The position numbers were made by a program, and so were the translations under genes. A stretch of 64,000 nucleotides of DNA from Paralichthys olivaceus (Eukaryota > Chordata > Actinopteri > Pleuronectiformes > Paralichthyidae): assembly GCF_024713975.1 (NCBI RefSeq), contig NC_091113.1, forward strand, positions 11,234,501-11,298,500, read 5' to 3'. Shown one piece after another: positions 1 through 11,065 of the stretch; position 1 is the stretch's first letter; the number at the start of each line of letters is the position of its first letter. The notes beneath the pieces are model-generated. The model saw nothing but the letters and a program-made list of their open reading frames with translations. It did no database searches and was not told the origin of the DNA.

Positions 1-78
1 TTTCTACAATCCCACCATTGCTATACCTCATTCATACATCTGTTCTTTTTTACCTTTTTTTTTTTTTTTTTTACAAAG

Positions 79-618
79 GCTATCAAAGTCCTGCGGACGT
101 CAGAGTTCCTGCCTTACGTTGTTTTCATTGAAGCCCCCGACTTTGAGGTTCTTAAAGCCATGAATCGGTCAGCAATAGAGTCAGGAGTCATCACAAAACA
201 GTTAACGGTGAGATGAACTCTGTACTTTCTTTTTGTCTTAGACACGGATTACATTCTCGGCTGAATTCTTCACAAGAAAATTCGTTGAATGTTAAAAAGA
301 AAGAGTTAGTTATATGGAAACTCACGACAATTCAGCAGTTTCACTGTTTACTCTTAAAGTGATGAAAGTAATCACCTGTTCATCAGATTTATTTTCGCTT
401 GTCTCACTGTCCTGCTCTTCCCCCTGACTTTCTCCCTGCAGGACTCTGAACTAAAGAGGACTGTGGATGAGAGCGAGCGCATCAAAAGAGCCTACGAACA
501 TTACTTTGACATCTGCATTATAAACGACGGCCTGGAGGCAGCCTTCCGAAGTCTACGGCTGGCACTGGAGAAACTGGCATCAGAGCAGCAGTGGGTGCCC
601 GTCAGCTGGGTTTTCTGA
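79..618 (+). CDS. mpp2: MPP2-like p55-family MAGUK, C-terminal two exons (partial)
   Basis: Two exons encode the last 101 residues of a membrane-associated guanylate kinase scaffold. Exon 79-207 (43 codons) follows a poly-T tract and a CAAAG acceptor and ends at a GTGAGA donor. Exon 442-618 follows a CTGCAG acceptor and ends with TGA. The protein covers the end of the guanylate-kinase-like domain, with the motifs PYVVFIEAP, RAYEHYFD and a terminal WVPVSWVF. The remembered C-terminus of the MPP2/MPP6 subgroup (SGxxTK..T, then the TVxES..I block, then PQWVPVSWVY) fits better than MPP3, MPP5 or MPP7. MPP2 is preferred over MPP6 because the other genes here have human 17q counterparts. The protein should act as a non-catalytic membrane and synaptic/junction scaffold. 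L27, PDZ and SH3 parts lie left of the window. The subgroup call is fairly secure; the exact paralogue (a or b copy) is not. Confidence 0.85.
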
Positions 619-1314
619 AAGTCGTCACCAAGAGCTCAACGGCTAAGGTGTCAAAACCCACAAGGTCAAAGGTCGGAGGACGGTTTTTAAATTCGCAGCT
701 CCAGGGGGGCGGTGTCCGCACATCGGTGGTGGAGGCCTGTCGCGAAGGGCCGAGCGCCGCGTTATCGTGCAAACGAGCAGCCTCATGTAGAGCGTTTCTT
801 TTGTAAAAACTAAGTGTTCAGCTGTCGAGCCTCACGTCAAGTTGTATTTTATTTGTCAGAATTGGAATAATCATTGATATCGGTTGAGAAGGATTCTGGT
901 GATGAGGTTTAGTGCACTAGTGTGAGTGAGCGTGTGTCATCATAAACGTGGAACTAGGCTTAGAGTGTGTTTTGCAGATAAAATGCTCAGTTGGAGGTTT
1001 TACATTGAAGGATATTAAACTTTTTAGCCTTTTCAAATCTTAATGACTTCATGTAGTGTAATGTTTACATCAGATCGGTACTAGGACAAATTGAGGAAAG
1101 ATACCAAATGTCATGTTTGTATTAAATTCTCTATATTTTACCATTTGATCATAAAGTATGATTGTACGTGTTCAGAAATGTGCTTTAACTTGTATCTCCA
1201 CTCATTTGAAAATGAACAGCAATAGTTATATACAAAACATATACGTGCAATCCATCTACTCACATGCACTGATACATAAATATATACACATAAAACACAG
1301 TGAGAGCAGTGGGA

Positions 1315-1320
1315 AATAAA
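1315..1320 (+). promoter_or_regulatory. poly(A) signal of mpp2-like gene
   Basis: A canonical AATAAA lies about 700 bp after the mpp2 stop codon and is followed by a T/G-rich stretch. It would give a 3' UTR of roughly 0.7 kb. No better signal lies between the stop codon and here. Confidence 0.6.
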
Positions 1321-2170
1321 ACTGTCTTTGTTGAGGCATTTAGAGTCTAGTCTCAGTTTCCTCTTTAATGTGGGTTAGATTGTACACTTCCTGTCTGATA
1401 CTGGTAACGCTTTTTGGTTTGTAGCAGTGAGAGGCGTCCAACTGCTGCCTGCTTAAATCTGTCAGAGTCATATTTGTAGCACTGACAACACATAAACCCT
1501 ATTTATTAAAAAAAACAAATTAGTAGCCTACAATATGTACTGATTGTATGATGATGGTAAACGTGTTACTCAACACCACACTTGTTATTTTTGAACTAGT
1601 TAAATATTTATCAGTGGCTTCGTCATACTTACTTTTGCCTTAACATAGTTCGAAAGCCAAGGAAACACTATTTTTTCATCAAGGAATATTTTCACTTCTG
1701 TCACTGTACATGTTCCTTCTTAGAAAATAGGAGTAAAAAAGATCATACTGGCAACTTATTTAATATTTATTTTATTTTTCCCTAAAACTTGTAAGTACTG
1801 TATTGTAATAAAGAGTATATAGTATAACATAGAGAAACACTTGGTGCTTTGATGATTCTGCTGGTGAGTAGATGCAGTTGGATGACTATGTACACACACT
1901 GTAGTTTTGATGTTCGTATAAAAATTAAAAATGTTCAGAAAGTTACTCTGTGGTCTACAGTTCATATTAATGCAAATTCTTTTTTTTTCATTAAATCCAC
2001 GCTATGTTAAATAAAAGTTAAAATACACAGAAACAACAGGAGGTGCATCCTCAGTGTTTGTGGTCAGTTAAAAATGGAGTTCAGTGTCTGCAGGAACCTC
2101 TGAGGCTGTCGTCGTCGTCTGTGGTGGGTGAGGTGATGGCGGAGGAGGCCAGAAGTCCTGCGGGTGTCAT
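1321..2170. other. AT-rich spacer, no gene seen
   Basis: Between the mpp2 poly(A) signal and the stop codon of the next minus-strand gene there is only AT-rich sequence with short chance ORFs. Several TTTATT strings (AATAAA on the minus strand, for example near 1765-1780) could supply the 3' end of the minus-strand gene that stops at 2171. Confidence 0.5.
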
Positions 2171-3284
2171 TCAGTGAGGAGGCGCCAGAGGCAGCATTAT
2201 TGGATACATCTCGTAGGCAGGCAGGGAGCCCGCTGGCCAAAGGCTTGTAAACTTGGGGTCAAACTGCATGGAAGTGAAGTTCAAAGTAAGTCAGTGTTTT
2301 TAGTCATATAACACACAATGCATTTAAAATTGTTAAAATTTTCATCCCAGTGTTTTATACTTGAGATTGGAATCAAACCTCTGATTTAAGTTTTGGGAAG
2401 AAGGTGAAAAAGGTGGATTTTTATGCCTCTGTTGTGAACATGATATCTCAAGATGACCGTGAGGGAATTTCTTCACTTGGGACTCAAAGATAAACTGATT
2501 AGATTTTAGAAGTTAAAGGTCAAGGTCATGGTGACTTCATGTCCTTGTGAATGTGATAAATCAGGAACATCAGACTGGCACAAACATTCACTTGGACTCA
2601 AGGATGACCTGATTACAATTTGGAGGTCAAGGTCACTCACAAATCCTTTTTTGCCTCGTGAAAATGTTTTCTTAGGAACACCTTGAAAGGATCATTTCAC
2701 ATTTGTCACAAATGCTCATTTAGACGGATGAATCCATCAGACTTCTGAGATCAAACCTCACGGTGACCTCTTGGTCTGACAGATAAATGTATTTGACTTT
2801 CCCAGGGGAGGCGTACAACCAAACTGCGGAAATTCTAGTTGATGTACAATAGATCTGATTGTAGAATTGTTGCTCATTTCCAGAATCATATTGTTCTTTC
2901 AAAGCTAATTAAGACTTTTAAATGAATGTGTGACTCAGTCTTAATACCAATGTTGATTTTTGTGCGACACAATATAAAGAATGACAGAGATAAAAGATTC
3001 TCCCATGTGAACAACAGGTCAGATAAATCTTTGTGCTGCGAGCCAAAGACAGTGACTAACGCACCAGTGAGTATGGAGGTGGGTGATCCAAGCTGCTGTA
3101 GGGAGGAGGATATCTGTCATAATGTCTGTCCTCTTCGTCTTCTGAAGAAGCTATATGCTGCACGGCAGCAGGGTTGTTATCCTGTGTCGTCGGTGTGGTG
3201 ACATCATACGCTGCTCTTTTCTTTTTTGCATGAAGATAGAAGCAGAGGAGTACCACAGCTATGGACACCACCAAGACTGGGAAT
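2171..3284 (-). CDS. Small single-pass membrane protein with PPPY tail, gene A (partial)
   Basis: Two minus-strand exons fit together. Exon 3065-3284 follows a CTCTAG acceptor, encodes 73 codons and ends at a GTGCGT donor. The last exon, 2171-2263, follows a TGCAG acceptor, adds 30 codons and ends with TGA. The first exon carries a hydrophobic segment (FPVLVVSIAVVLLCFYL), then a basic stretch (KKKR), an acidic run (SSEDEED) and two PPPY motifs close together (YPPPYSSLDHPPPYSL). PPxY motifs bind WW domains such as those of NEDD4-family ubiquitin ligases, so the layout suggests a type I membrane adaptor with a cytosolic PPxY tail. Upstream exons (signal peptide, ectodomain) were not identified. 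A TMEM92-like protein is possible, since that human 17q gene has a similar layout, but the resemblance is too weak to name it. The next gene to the right (5256-5847) has the same exon phase and layout. Confidence 0.5.
2435..2700. repeat. Diverged interspersed repeat
   Basis: This stretch has two similar blocks, each built around 'AAGGTCA(A)GGTCA', 'CACTTGG(G)ACTCAA' and 'AAACTGATTA / TGACCTGATTA'. It resembles a degraded, internally repeated element common in fish genomes. It lies in the intron of gene A. The assignment rests on recognition, not on a database search. Confidence 0.35.
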
Positions 3285-5255
3285 CTAGAGAAACGATTCA
3301 ATCATTTTCAAGGCTTTTCAAGTCAGTAAATCCCCTCCTGCATTCAGAGACTCATCTTTCATTTTCTTTCATTACTTACATATATTGAAAGATATTCAGT
3401 ACCTCAGTCATGTCTGGGATTATGTCAATATGCTGACATTACTGGGGACAAAAAGGAATCGGATTAGTTTTTTTTCATCTTGGTTCAAATCCACAAAGCA
3501 ATCATGTGGAGCCCCATCAATTTATGGTTTGACTGATAAAATTGGCCGATATGAGCTTTTAACAGACATATCTGTGTTGGTTTTGTTTGGTGATATGAAA
3601 ACGTATTTTACATAACAATGCAGAAAAGATGCATTTATGTTTACATTTGAAATAAAAGTATTTTTTATTTATGTTACTAAAAATGATTTTTTGTTAAACT
3701 GATAGTTCTTTAATGGAGAACTATCTGTTATATATATATATATATATATAATGTATATTTTGATATCGCCTCCAAAAATGCACATAGATCTGATACTGCA
3801 ATTATGTTTAAATGTGATTAAATTAGTTTTGTAGTTATGAACAAGCCACTATAATTTGTGTCAGATTGTAGCTAATGAATTTTTTTTAAAAAGACAATCA
3901 GTGGATCAGTCACTGAATATCACATGTCAGCATTTACATGAAGCTAACAGAAACAAACATTTGCGTTTAAAAAAACAAACAGTGACAGGGTTCTGACCTG
4001 TAACAACCCCTCTGCGTTTCAGGAACAATAATGACATTTCTAAAACCACTGAAAGCGGCTCAGCAGTGTTCAACAGGCCAGGTTAGAACAGTTTGTTAGC
4101 AGCAGGTAAAGTAACATAAGGACAGTGGACCTTCATCCTATAAATCTGCTGCTCACGACAACTTTTATTTAAAACATCTGTGAATCCATGTTATTCAAAC
4201 AAATCTATCTGATGACGCAGAATTAAATGGTAACTGAATTCTAACGTTTTTACAGTGTAATGATCCTTACCTTATTTAAGGAACCGAAAACATAGAAAAT
4301 CTGTGCTGACCTGTGGGTCGCTAGCAAAGGATAATGTGTCACTTATGGGGAAGTGAACATGAGGAGGTTTTACAGCATTCTTTTATTGTTTAAAGACACA
4401 GGACTCACTGGTGCGCTCCGCATCTCACATATTTTTATGTTGAGTGACATCATTCACTATTTACTGAGCTCAGAGTTCATCTGTTAGACCACTATAGATG
4501 TGTCTGATAGATAGCAAACAAATTATATATTCCACCTAAGTAGTGATGACTGAATTCTTACCTTTATTTTTTTAACTTTATTCATTAAAATATAAATTAC
4601 TTAATCTTGTACAATACATACATTTTGTAGCCCCAGTATTATTAAAACACGTTGATTAGTGCAATTAGTTATTATTTCCTCCTACCTCTGTCAAAACATA
4701 CATTTATATAATGTACAAAAGGCACAGGTACAAACATTTAATTTACTAAAGACACAGCAAATTTATTCTATAAACATAAGTCCCAAGTAAAACATATAAC
4801 CACATATATGCACTGAAGGTTACTGTAACCTGTAAGGGCTCAAATAAGGTTGAAAATGATTTAGATTTTAGAAATGTTCGGATAGACTTTCAAAATCTGT
4901 CTTAGCATAGCAGCACCAGAGAATGCAAAGACATTTGCAGTTCTAGAGCAAAGTTGTGAATGTGTGCTAAAAATAATTTGAGTTAAAAGTTACAGGAAAA
5001 AAAACCCCTCTGCTTTTTAAACATCTGGGTACAGATGTAAAGCAGAAAGTACATTTACAATATGCAAAACTCGAATCCCAGCCCCATGTGATTTCGTTTT
5101 TAATAGCAATGAAATGAAATTGTACCTGTGTCTGTTTTACTTTCAGTCTGCTTTGAGTAACTTTTGATTTTCTATGCACGTTCACAGTCTTGATGCACAT
5201 TTACAAATGCTCATATTCACGTTTTTAAATTATTCATGAGCTTCATCTCACAAGC
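3285..5255. other. Upstream of gene A, no exon supported
   Basis: Missing 5' exons of gene A should lie here on the minus strand. Good-looking minus-strand donors exist (GTAAGG before 4271 and GTAAGA before 4561), but neither follows an open coding frame with a start codon that joins gene A in phase. The rest is AT-rich and featureless apart from the TA repeat. Confidence 0.4.
3729..3750. repeat. (TA)n microsatellite
   Basis: An uninterrupted TA run of about 11 units in AT-rich sequence. Confidence 0.9.
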
Positions 5256-5847
5256 TCAGACTTCTATTGATCCTTCAATTCCATAAGGTTGCCCTGTAAT
5301 CAAAAAAAAAAAGTAAGTCATGTTCAGACTGTAGAGAGGGTTTAAAGTGCAGGAGGTGGAGGGCGAGGAGGAGCAGAGCTGCTCTGAGGATGCTGGAGGG
5401 TCTGCGTGTGGCGGCGGTGGGTCTGGGTACGACGGGGGTTCGAGCTGAAGAGGAGAAGTGAATACGTTTGATTAGAGAGTGAGAGAACTTGAAGGCCGCC
5501 ATGTCTACTGGCCCAGATTAGAAAAACTAAACACTTTTTGAGTTTTTATGACAACTGAATACTACAACAGGTTCTCCTTCATGCTTGGAAGGGGAGGGTG
5601 AGGTGAGGGGTATTCAGCTACAACATGCAACTTCACCACTAGATGTCACTAAATTCTACACACTGAACCTTTAAAGAAATGAGGAGAACAGGACCCAAAC
5701 AGTGCTGCACCCTGCACGGAGGCAGACTGACATGTACTCAGACAGAGAGTTACTGGGACTCGGGGGGGCCAGCCCTTGCTTTCTCTGCGTTTCTTTGCAA
5801 AATGACAACAAACAATCCACAGAGCGACACCAAAGCACATGGGAATC
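5256..5847 (-). CDS. Small single-pass membrane protein with PPxY-type tail, gene B (partial)
   Basis: Exon 5754-5847 follows a TTTCAG acceptor and encodes a hydrophobic segment (IPMCFGVALWIVCCHF) followed by AKKRRESK. Its best donor is GTAACT. Exon 5256-5444 follows a CTTCAG acceptor and continues in phase into a proline-rich stretch (LEPPSYPDPPPPH) and a Ser/Cys-rich end, stopping at TGA. Order, exon phase and composition parallel gene A (membrane segment, basic stop-transfer, Pro/Tyr-rich tail), so the two look like tandem paralogues. The tail holds one PPSY motif. The start is unresolved: the only ATG in the membrane exon has poor context, and an upstream exon may be missing. Reading through an 11-T run near the end makes the extreme C-terminus uncertain. 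No function can be assigned. Confidence 0.45.
5560..5680. repeat. Short interspersed repeat (MITE/SINE fragment)
   Basis: The block from 'ACTACAACAGGTTCTCC' through 'CACCACTAGATGTCAC' to 'ACACTGAACCTTTAAAG' is recognised as a common dispersed sequence of spiny-rayed fish genomes. It sits inside the intron of gene B. No target duplication was verified. Confidence 0.45.
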
Positions 5848-6446
5848 CTGAAATAAAAGAACAGCTTAAATACCATAATAACATGCATTCAATGAAGTAA
5901 ACAGAATTAATTTAATTTCACTAAATCTAATACTTACTCAACAGAAGAATATTAAAGGACTGTGGCAGTTTTATTTTCTGAATATGGTTTTTAGATCTGA
6001 TTTTAAATCTGAAGATTATGAATCTTTGTTTGTCAGCGTTGCTCTGTTTGGATCCTCACATCACACGACATTAACAGATTGACATAATGACTGTTTGTGT
6101 GAAAATAGCACAAAACTGTAATTTTCATGTGACAAGCCGTAGATTTTATTCTCACAATGACAACTTTGTCTGCATTCTGGAAACACAACTGTTGGAAGAT
6201 AAAGCTTTTTAGTTTTTATTAGCTGTTGCAAACATATACGATTATAGATTTAAACTTTTGAAAGATAAACACGTCAGTAAAATAAAACAGTAGCGAGACA
6301 TTTCCTCTGCATTGTTGATGAATATAAAATAGGCCTTGTGTGATCAGGCTTGTCGATACTGTACACAATAAAGTACAGTACAGCAAATGAGTTAATAAGT
6401 TGTCCCTGACTATTGTGATATTTTCCATGCTGAAAATGAAGCTTAC

Positions 6447-6509
6447 CTTCAAGTGGCAGCCGTGTAGCGCGGCTCAAGCAGAGTGTTGACTTGCAACACA
6501 CATTTTATA
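6447..6509 (-). promoter_or_regulatory. TATA box and putative noncoding first exon of gene B
   Basis: On the minus strand CTATAAAA (6510-6503) lies about 30 bp upstream of a short segment that ends at a strong GTAAGC donor (exon end 6447). The spacing fits a TATA-driven start near 6478 and a 5' untranslated exon of about 30 nt, placed about 600 bp upstream of the membrane exon of gene B. The link to gene B is inferred from position and strand only. Confidence 0.4.
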
Positions 6510-6920
6510 GCCTCATTGACCTGTTTAAAGAGGCACCTGACATAAACAACTTCCCATCACTGACAGTGCTCACCACACAGCAGAGTGACAGTGTAAAAGT
6601 CCGCCAGCTTTTGATATCACTGAAACTGATGAAGAAATATTGTAATAACACAAAGACGTAAAGGAAGGGAAATCACATTACAGGACACAAAAAACTGATA
6701 ACACGAAAATGCAAGAATCCTTGTTTGAGCTTGTTTCTCAGGAATGCAGTGCAGGGGCTGTTGAAACACGCTCAGCAGAGCAGCGTTCAACGCAGCAGTG
6801 TGTCAGTGCGAAGGAGGATTTTCAGGACCAGGAAAAATATATAATTTGAGGTTCATTTTGTGCTGTTCAACACAGATGAAACAGCTCGAGGTCAAACCGA
6901 CACACAGACTATTTCCAGCT

Positions 6921-6926
6921 TTTATT
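6921..6926 (-). promoter_or_regulatory. poly(A) signal of abi3-like gene
   Basis: AATAAA on the minus strand, about 150 bp after the TAA stop at 7074. It supports the view that the gene ends here and has no further SH3-coding exon downstream. Confidence 0.55.
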
Positions 6927-7073
6927 TGCACATGATGTCGATGTCAAAACAGGCCTGAAAATATGTTTTACACTTTCATCTGATGGCAAAGACCCAGCAT
7001 GTCTGCTCAGACTTGTTACCTGCTTTACTCTCGCAAAAGTGAAACCATCCAACATCATGACCCATATTGTGTG

Positions 7074-10000
7074 TTAATGTAGGGGAGGGGGAGGTGGTGG
7101 AGGAGGTGGTGGAGGAGGAGGTGGGAGAGACGCAGCTCCTGACATTGGAGGAGGAGGAGGCGGAGGGGGAAGAGGTCCAGCTCCTGACGATGGCGGAGGC
7201 GGGGGCGGAGGAGGGAGGGCAGCGCCCCCTGACACGGGCGCGGGAGGTGGAGGAGGGAGGGCAGCGCCCCCTGACACGGGCGCGGGAGGTGGAGGAGGTG
7301 GGTAGGCTGCGTTCGACAAGCCAATAGTCGGCGGAGGGGGAGGCGGGGGCAGACATGTGGGTGAGGTCATGGGGGGCGGAGGGGGGAGGCTGTCGTCCAT
7401 GGAGGAAGAGAAGGGCGGCGGGGCAGGCAGGCCGGGGTCTAGGCCACCGGCCGGGGGAGGAGCAGGGGGCAGGCTGACGTTGGAGGGGTTGGTGGCGGTT
7501 GGCAAGGTGGGGACTGACGGTGGAGGCACGGCGATGCCGAGACTGGTTCTGTAAAAAAGACAAAAAGAAAATAGACCCTCAGCTACTGTGAGCAATAATA
7601 ACATCCTGTAGATTCTTAGAGGAATAGTTCAACGTTTCACCTGACTGGACTGTTAACAGGCCAGTGAATGAACACACGTATGGTCCGTATGGACGAGTAG
7701 GGGCCTTCTGAACCTACTAGTAGGCAGAGGTTGGAAGCAACAAAGTACAAATACTTTTCAGGTATTCAGGTTATTTACTTGCTGCCCCTCAGCTGAATGT
7801 TACAGACAGTTTCCCGTAGCTGTGAGTGCGACTGACTCAGACAATCTCCTGCTGCCTTCTTCATGGGTGAAAACCAAAAAATGTACAGACCCAATTTCCT
7901 GGACATTTTCTGGAATTCATATCCGAAAACAGCTTAAGAAAAACATAAATTGTCGAACTATTTCTGCAGAACCAATTAGAAAGTAATGTTAGATATTATC
8001 CCCATATAACACTTATCTGTAATGAGTTTAATTATAATTAGTGTTGTTATTAAACTGTGGACTGTGTCTACGTACACAGAGATGTCTGCAGTGCTCAGTA
8101 TGCTGTCTGCTCTCTTTCTGGGCTGCTCCTCAAAGACCTGAGGGGAGAAGATGATGAAGATGAAGAACGAATGGGGTAAATGCTGTGTTCAATTTTCTCA
8201 CTCAATGTAATCTCCGATTTACCTTAAAACTGTGTCCAATAGAGTCCAAGACAGAGTAGGATATTGGCACCCTTGAGTAGCTCCTCTCTGGCTCCTTGCC
8301 TAAAGGCGGCAGAGCCATCAGCCTGGAGCGACTCCTCTCTTTGGCTGTAGTATAAACACCAATCTCTCTCCTCGACACCTTCTCAAAGTGGATAGCTGCA
8401 GCCTGGAGCAGAGCACAGGGAGAACCAGCCTCAGTCTACAACACGGGCAGATTAATTTTCTTTCAAAATGCATTTAAAGTTACTGCATGGACAAAAATGT
8501 AACAAGTTGCTGACGTGAAACAGAGCAAGAGAACTGAGCACAGATTAAAAAGTTATGAAAAATATACAGTAAAACAATTTTTTTCTCAATTTATTTACAT
8601 GCAACTAATTAAAGACCTTAAATAAAATGTATTTAATGCCATAAAGTTACTTTTAACTCTTTCTTGCAAAAAGTCTTACTTGTTCATCCATTATTGACTC
8701 CCACGGCCAATTTTTTCAGGAGTAACTTTGCAGAGCTCAGTTGTAGTGTTACTACATAATTGGCCTGATTGTGTGCAACTGACCAAAGGCGTCATTTGTA
8801 GTTTAGGAAGTAGATTTGTTGGTTTAGTGTTTTATTTATTCAGAGTCTTTTTCAATTCTGTGTAAAGATTCATCAATTTTGAATAATCATTTATTTTTAG
8901 ACCACTCACTCTTTCCTGTTCTTGTAGATCAATTTAGAAATAGTGACTGCAAGACCATCGTCTCTGTGAATTCATAATTTGGTAGTTTGAGTATTGAACA
9001 TCGTCACGTCGTTTGTATGGGTACTCAGATAAATACATGCGTAGTCAACAAGTGCTACTGTATGTGGTTTTAATTTTTAAAGTAAGTAGAGAGCACACCT
9101 GACAAGGCCAAACAGTTCCTCTATAAAACCACATGTAGATGCTCTAGATCCGCATTTTATCTGGATCTGCACCAATTGTACGAACTAATAAATGTTTTAT
9201 TAAAATCATTTAAGAAAGTGAGAAAAAAATCTTTGCTCTGCCCTCTGAGCCGCACCAAAAGTGTTTTCTTGTTCTTCCCTGATAATCTGAAGAGTGGTTT
9301 GATTCTATTTAACAAAGAAACAAACAAAAATGACACTCAGTGGAGTGCATACCTCCACCAAGGTCCAATAGGCCACTTTAAATCAATCAAGCTGCATCAA
9401 ATTCCATACACTGACACCAGTTCCCTGAATAATCCAGATTTTTCCCATCAAGATCCATGAATTATTCCCAGAAAAATTTACAAAAATGTTGCAAAATCTT
9501 GCAAGGAAGTGAACATTTCCTTGATCCTTCCCCAGATCCAGATCCACACCAGAATTAAATGACTTCTTCCTCCACCGTCACCTGTCCAGTAGTTTTTGCA
9601 TAATCCTGCTGACAGACAGACTGAAGAAGAAAGCATAGAACGGGTGCCCCTTTTATCACTTGAGCACCTGGCCCCTAAAACAACTGTGAAGGGCCCTGGT
9701 GCTTGCAGGTGAAAGGTGTTGCTCACCAGTGACAGCAGGTTGACTGAGGACTCCATAGCTTTGATCTGCATGGCCTGAGAGTCCAGCAGCCTCAGCACGG
9801 TGGTGGCCAGACTGTTGATCTGGTAGGTGACACTGGCCAGAGCCTGGGCGGCCAAAGCCTTGGACTCATCTATAGCCTTGGCCTGATCCTCTGCCTGCAG
9901 AATACAAAACCACACAGGACAGGTTGTAAAATAGAGAAAATATTTAAAAACTAAATGAAGTTCTGACGATGAAGCAGCAGCGAAGTTCTCATGTTGTCCA

Positions 10001-10152
10001 CTCACCTGGAGGTAACTGCTCTCGCAGTAGTCCGCCACTTGCAGGAGGTTGCTGTGGTTGTCAACAAGGTGTTTCCTCGCGTCTGGCGCAGTTTGTAGTA
10101 TCTGACTAATGACTTCAGAAAACTTCTTCTGCTCCGTCATTTCTCCCGTCAT
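7074..10152 (-). CDS. abi3: Abl interactor 3-like protein (HHR plus polyproline, no SH3)
   Basis: Five exons: 10152-10006, 9894-9727, 8402-8223, 8137-8076 and 7548-7074, total 1032 nt (343 aa). All junctions are GT-AG and in phase. Residues 1-105 match the ABI N-terminal WAVE-binding helical region ([19 protein letters not shown], then [20 protein letters not shown]). Exon 3 carries the homeodomain-homologous region ([24 protein letters not shown]). The final exon is almost wholly proline-rich, with runs of 5-14 prolines that could bind profilin, EVH1 or SH3 partners. ABI proteins are subunits of the WAVE regulatory complex that drives Arp2/3 actin branching. Family members normally end in an SH3 domain; here the frame stops at TAA right after the proline run and a poly(A) signal follows, so SH3 appears absent. 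The ABI3 rather than ABI1/ABI2 call rests on short length and 17q linkage. A second Met at codon 5 is an alternative start. Confidence 0.82.
7207..7290 (-). repeat. 42-bp coding tandem duplication in abi3 proline exon
   Basis: Two nearly identical 42-bp units in tandem encode the 14-residue unit [14 protein letters not shown] twice. The surrounding exon consists of further, more diverged proline/serine/glycine units, so the tail seems to grow and shrink in frame. Confidence 0.8.
9170..9640. repeat. Interspersed repeat copy in abi3 intron 2
   Basis: The stretch contains 'CTCCACCAAGGTCCAATAGG', 'ATCAAGATCCATGAATTATT', 'CCAGATCCAGATCC' and 'GTCCAGTAGTTTTTGCATAA', the phrases of an abundant teleost repeat. 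Other partial copies occur at 14695-14895, 15770-15995, 45225-45360 and 60990-61310. Confidence 0.6.
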
Positions 10153-10359
10153 GGCCGCAGCTGGTGTTTAAAGCCTTTCGGAGCCGATTTCGCAGATCGA
10201 ATTCACCGTTTACCTGCGGCGAGGGAGTTGCAGAGAGTCGCTGGAAGAGGTGGGAGGGGGGTGAACGCGGAATTTCCGCAGGGTAAAGATTTTTCAGCAG
10301 CTGGAGGGAGGGCAGGGCTGCACAAGGTGGACGTGCACTGAGACTACTGCAACATCTGT

Positions 10360-10760
10360 CTGATGATGAAGATGATGGTGAAGATGTCTTACACAATGTT
10401 CTTTGACACTGACAATAACATGATTCATACAATATATTGTATGAAATCAGGAGAGTGTCTGACAGGCACGATTTATAACATCCACTAGAGGGCAGTGCTG
10501 TGCAGGGAAACGCACGCTCTCCATGCTCTATGCACTCTGGTTGTTGTTCTTGATGATGGCGATTTATTACATAATGTTACAGTCTATTGTTAGACACAGA
10601 TTCATTATATAAATATTATAAATGATCAATTCTTCAGTCGTATACCAGGAGAGTGTATTGCAGCCTTGTGTACTATTTATAATATCCACTAGAGGGCAGT
10701 GTGCTGCACAGAGGCGCACATCTCTCAATGCTCTCTGGGGTATCTGCTGCTGCTGCTGAT
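10360..10760. repeat. Diverged ~200-bp tandem duplication with CTCF-like motifs
   Basis: Two units share 'CAGGAGAGTGT', 'TTATAAYATCCACTAGAGG' and downstream 'GCGCAC..CTCT..ATGCTCT', offset by 204 bp. Each contains CCACTAGAGGGCAGTG (10482-10497 and 10686-10701), a match to the consensus CTCF core CCASYAGRKGGCRS, both on the plus strand. The first unit also holds a perfect 22-bp palindrome (half-site TTCATACAATA) at 10424-10445. CTCF binding is inferred only. Confidence 0.6.
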
Positions 10761-11065
10761 GATGATGATTGTTATAACCCAGAGTCACAATTTGAAAATC
10801 TATCTGTGTCTTTTGTTGTTGCTGTTCTCCCTCCCTGACTGAAGGTGGTGTCGTTGAGCTGGCCTCTGCTCTCTTCCAGTCGGTGGCTTGAGTCAGGCAG
10901 CGGTTGTGGATTGGATGGTGGTGACGAACAGGGAACACTGACTGGTAATGTTCAGCATCAGTTAAACTCAGCAGCAGCTGGTCATAGGTGATGTTTTACG
11001 TGTGATTACAAAATGTGTTGTGTTGTCCAGGATATCATGTGAAAACAGCTCAGGGCATCCTCGAC

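Noticed and set aside
3065..3284. Gene A tail ending at TAG without further splicing
   Set aside because: A donor GTGCGT precedes that stop and a well-formed acceptor plus in-phase terminal exon exists at 2171-2263, so splicing is preferred, though read-through cannot be excluded.
6976..7563. 195-codon minus-strand frame overlapping the abi3 proline exon
   Set aside because: Serine/arginine/proline shadow of the GC-rich polyproline frame. The phase set by the upstream abi3 exons selects the polyproline frame.
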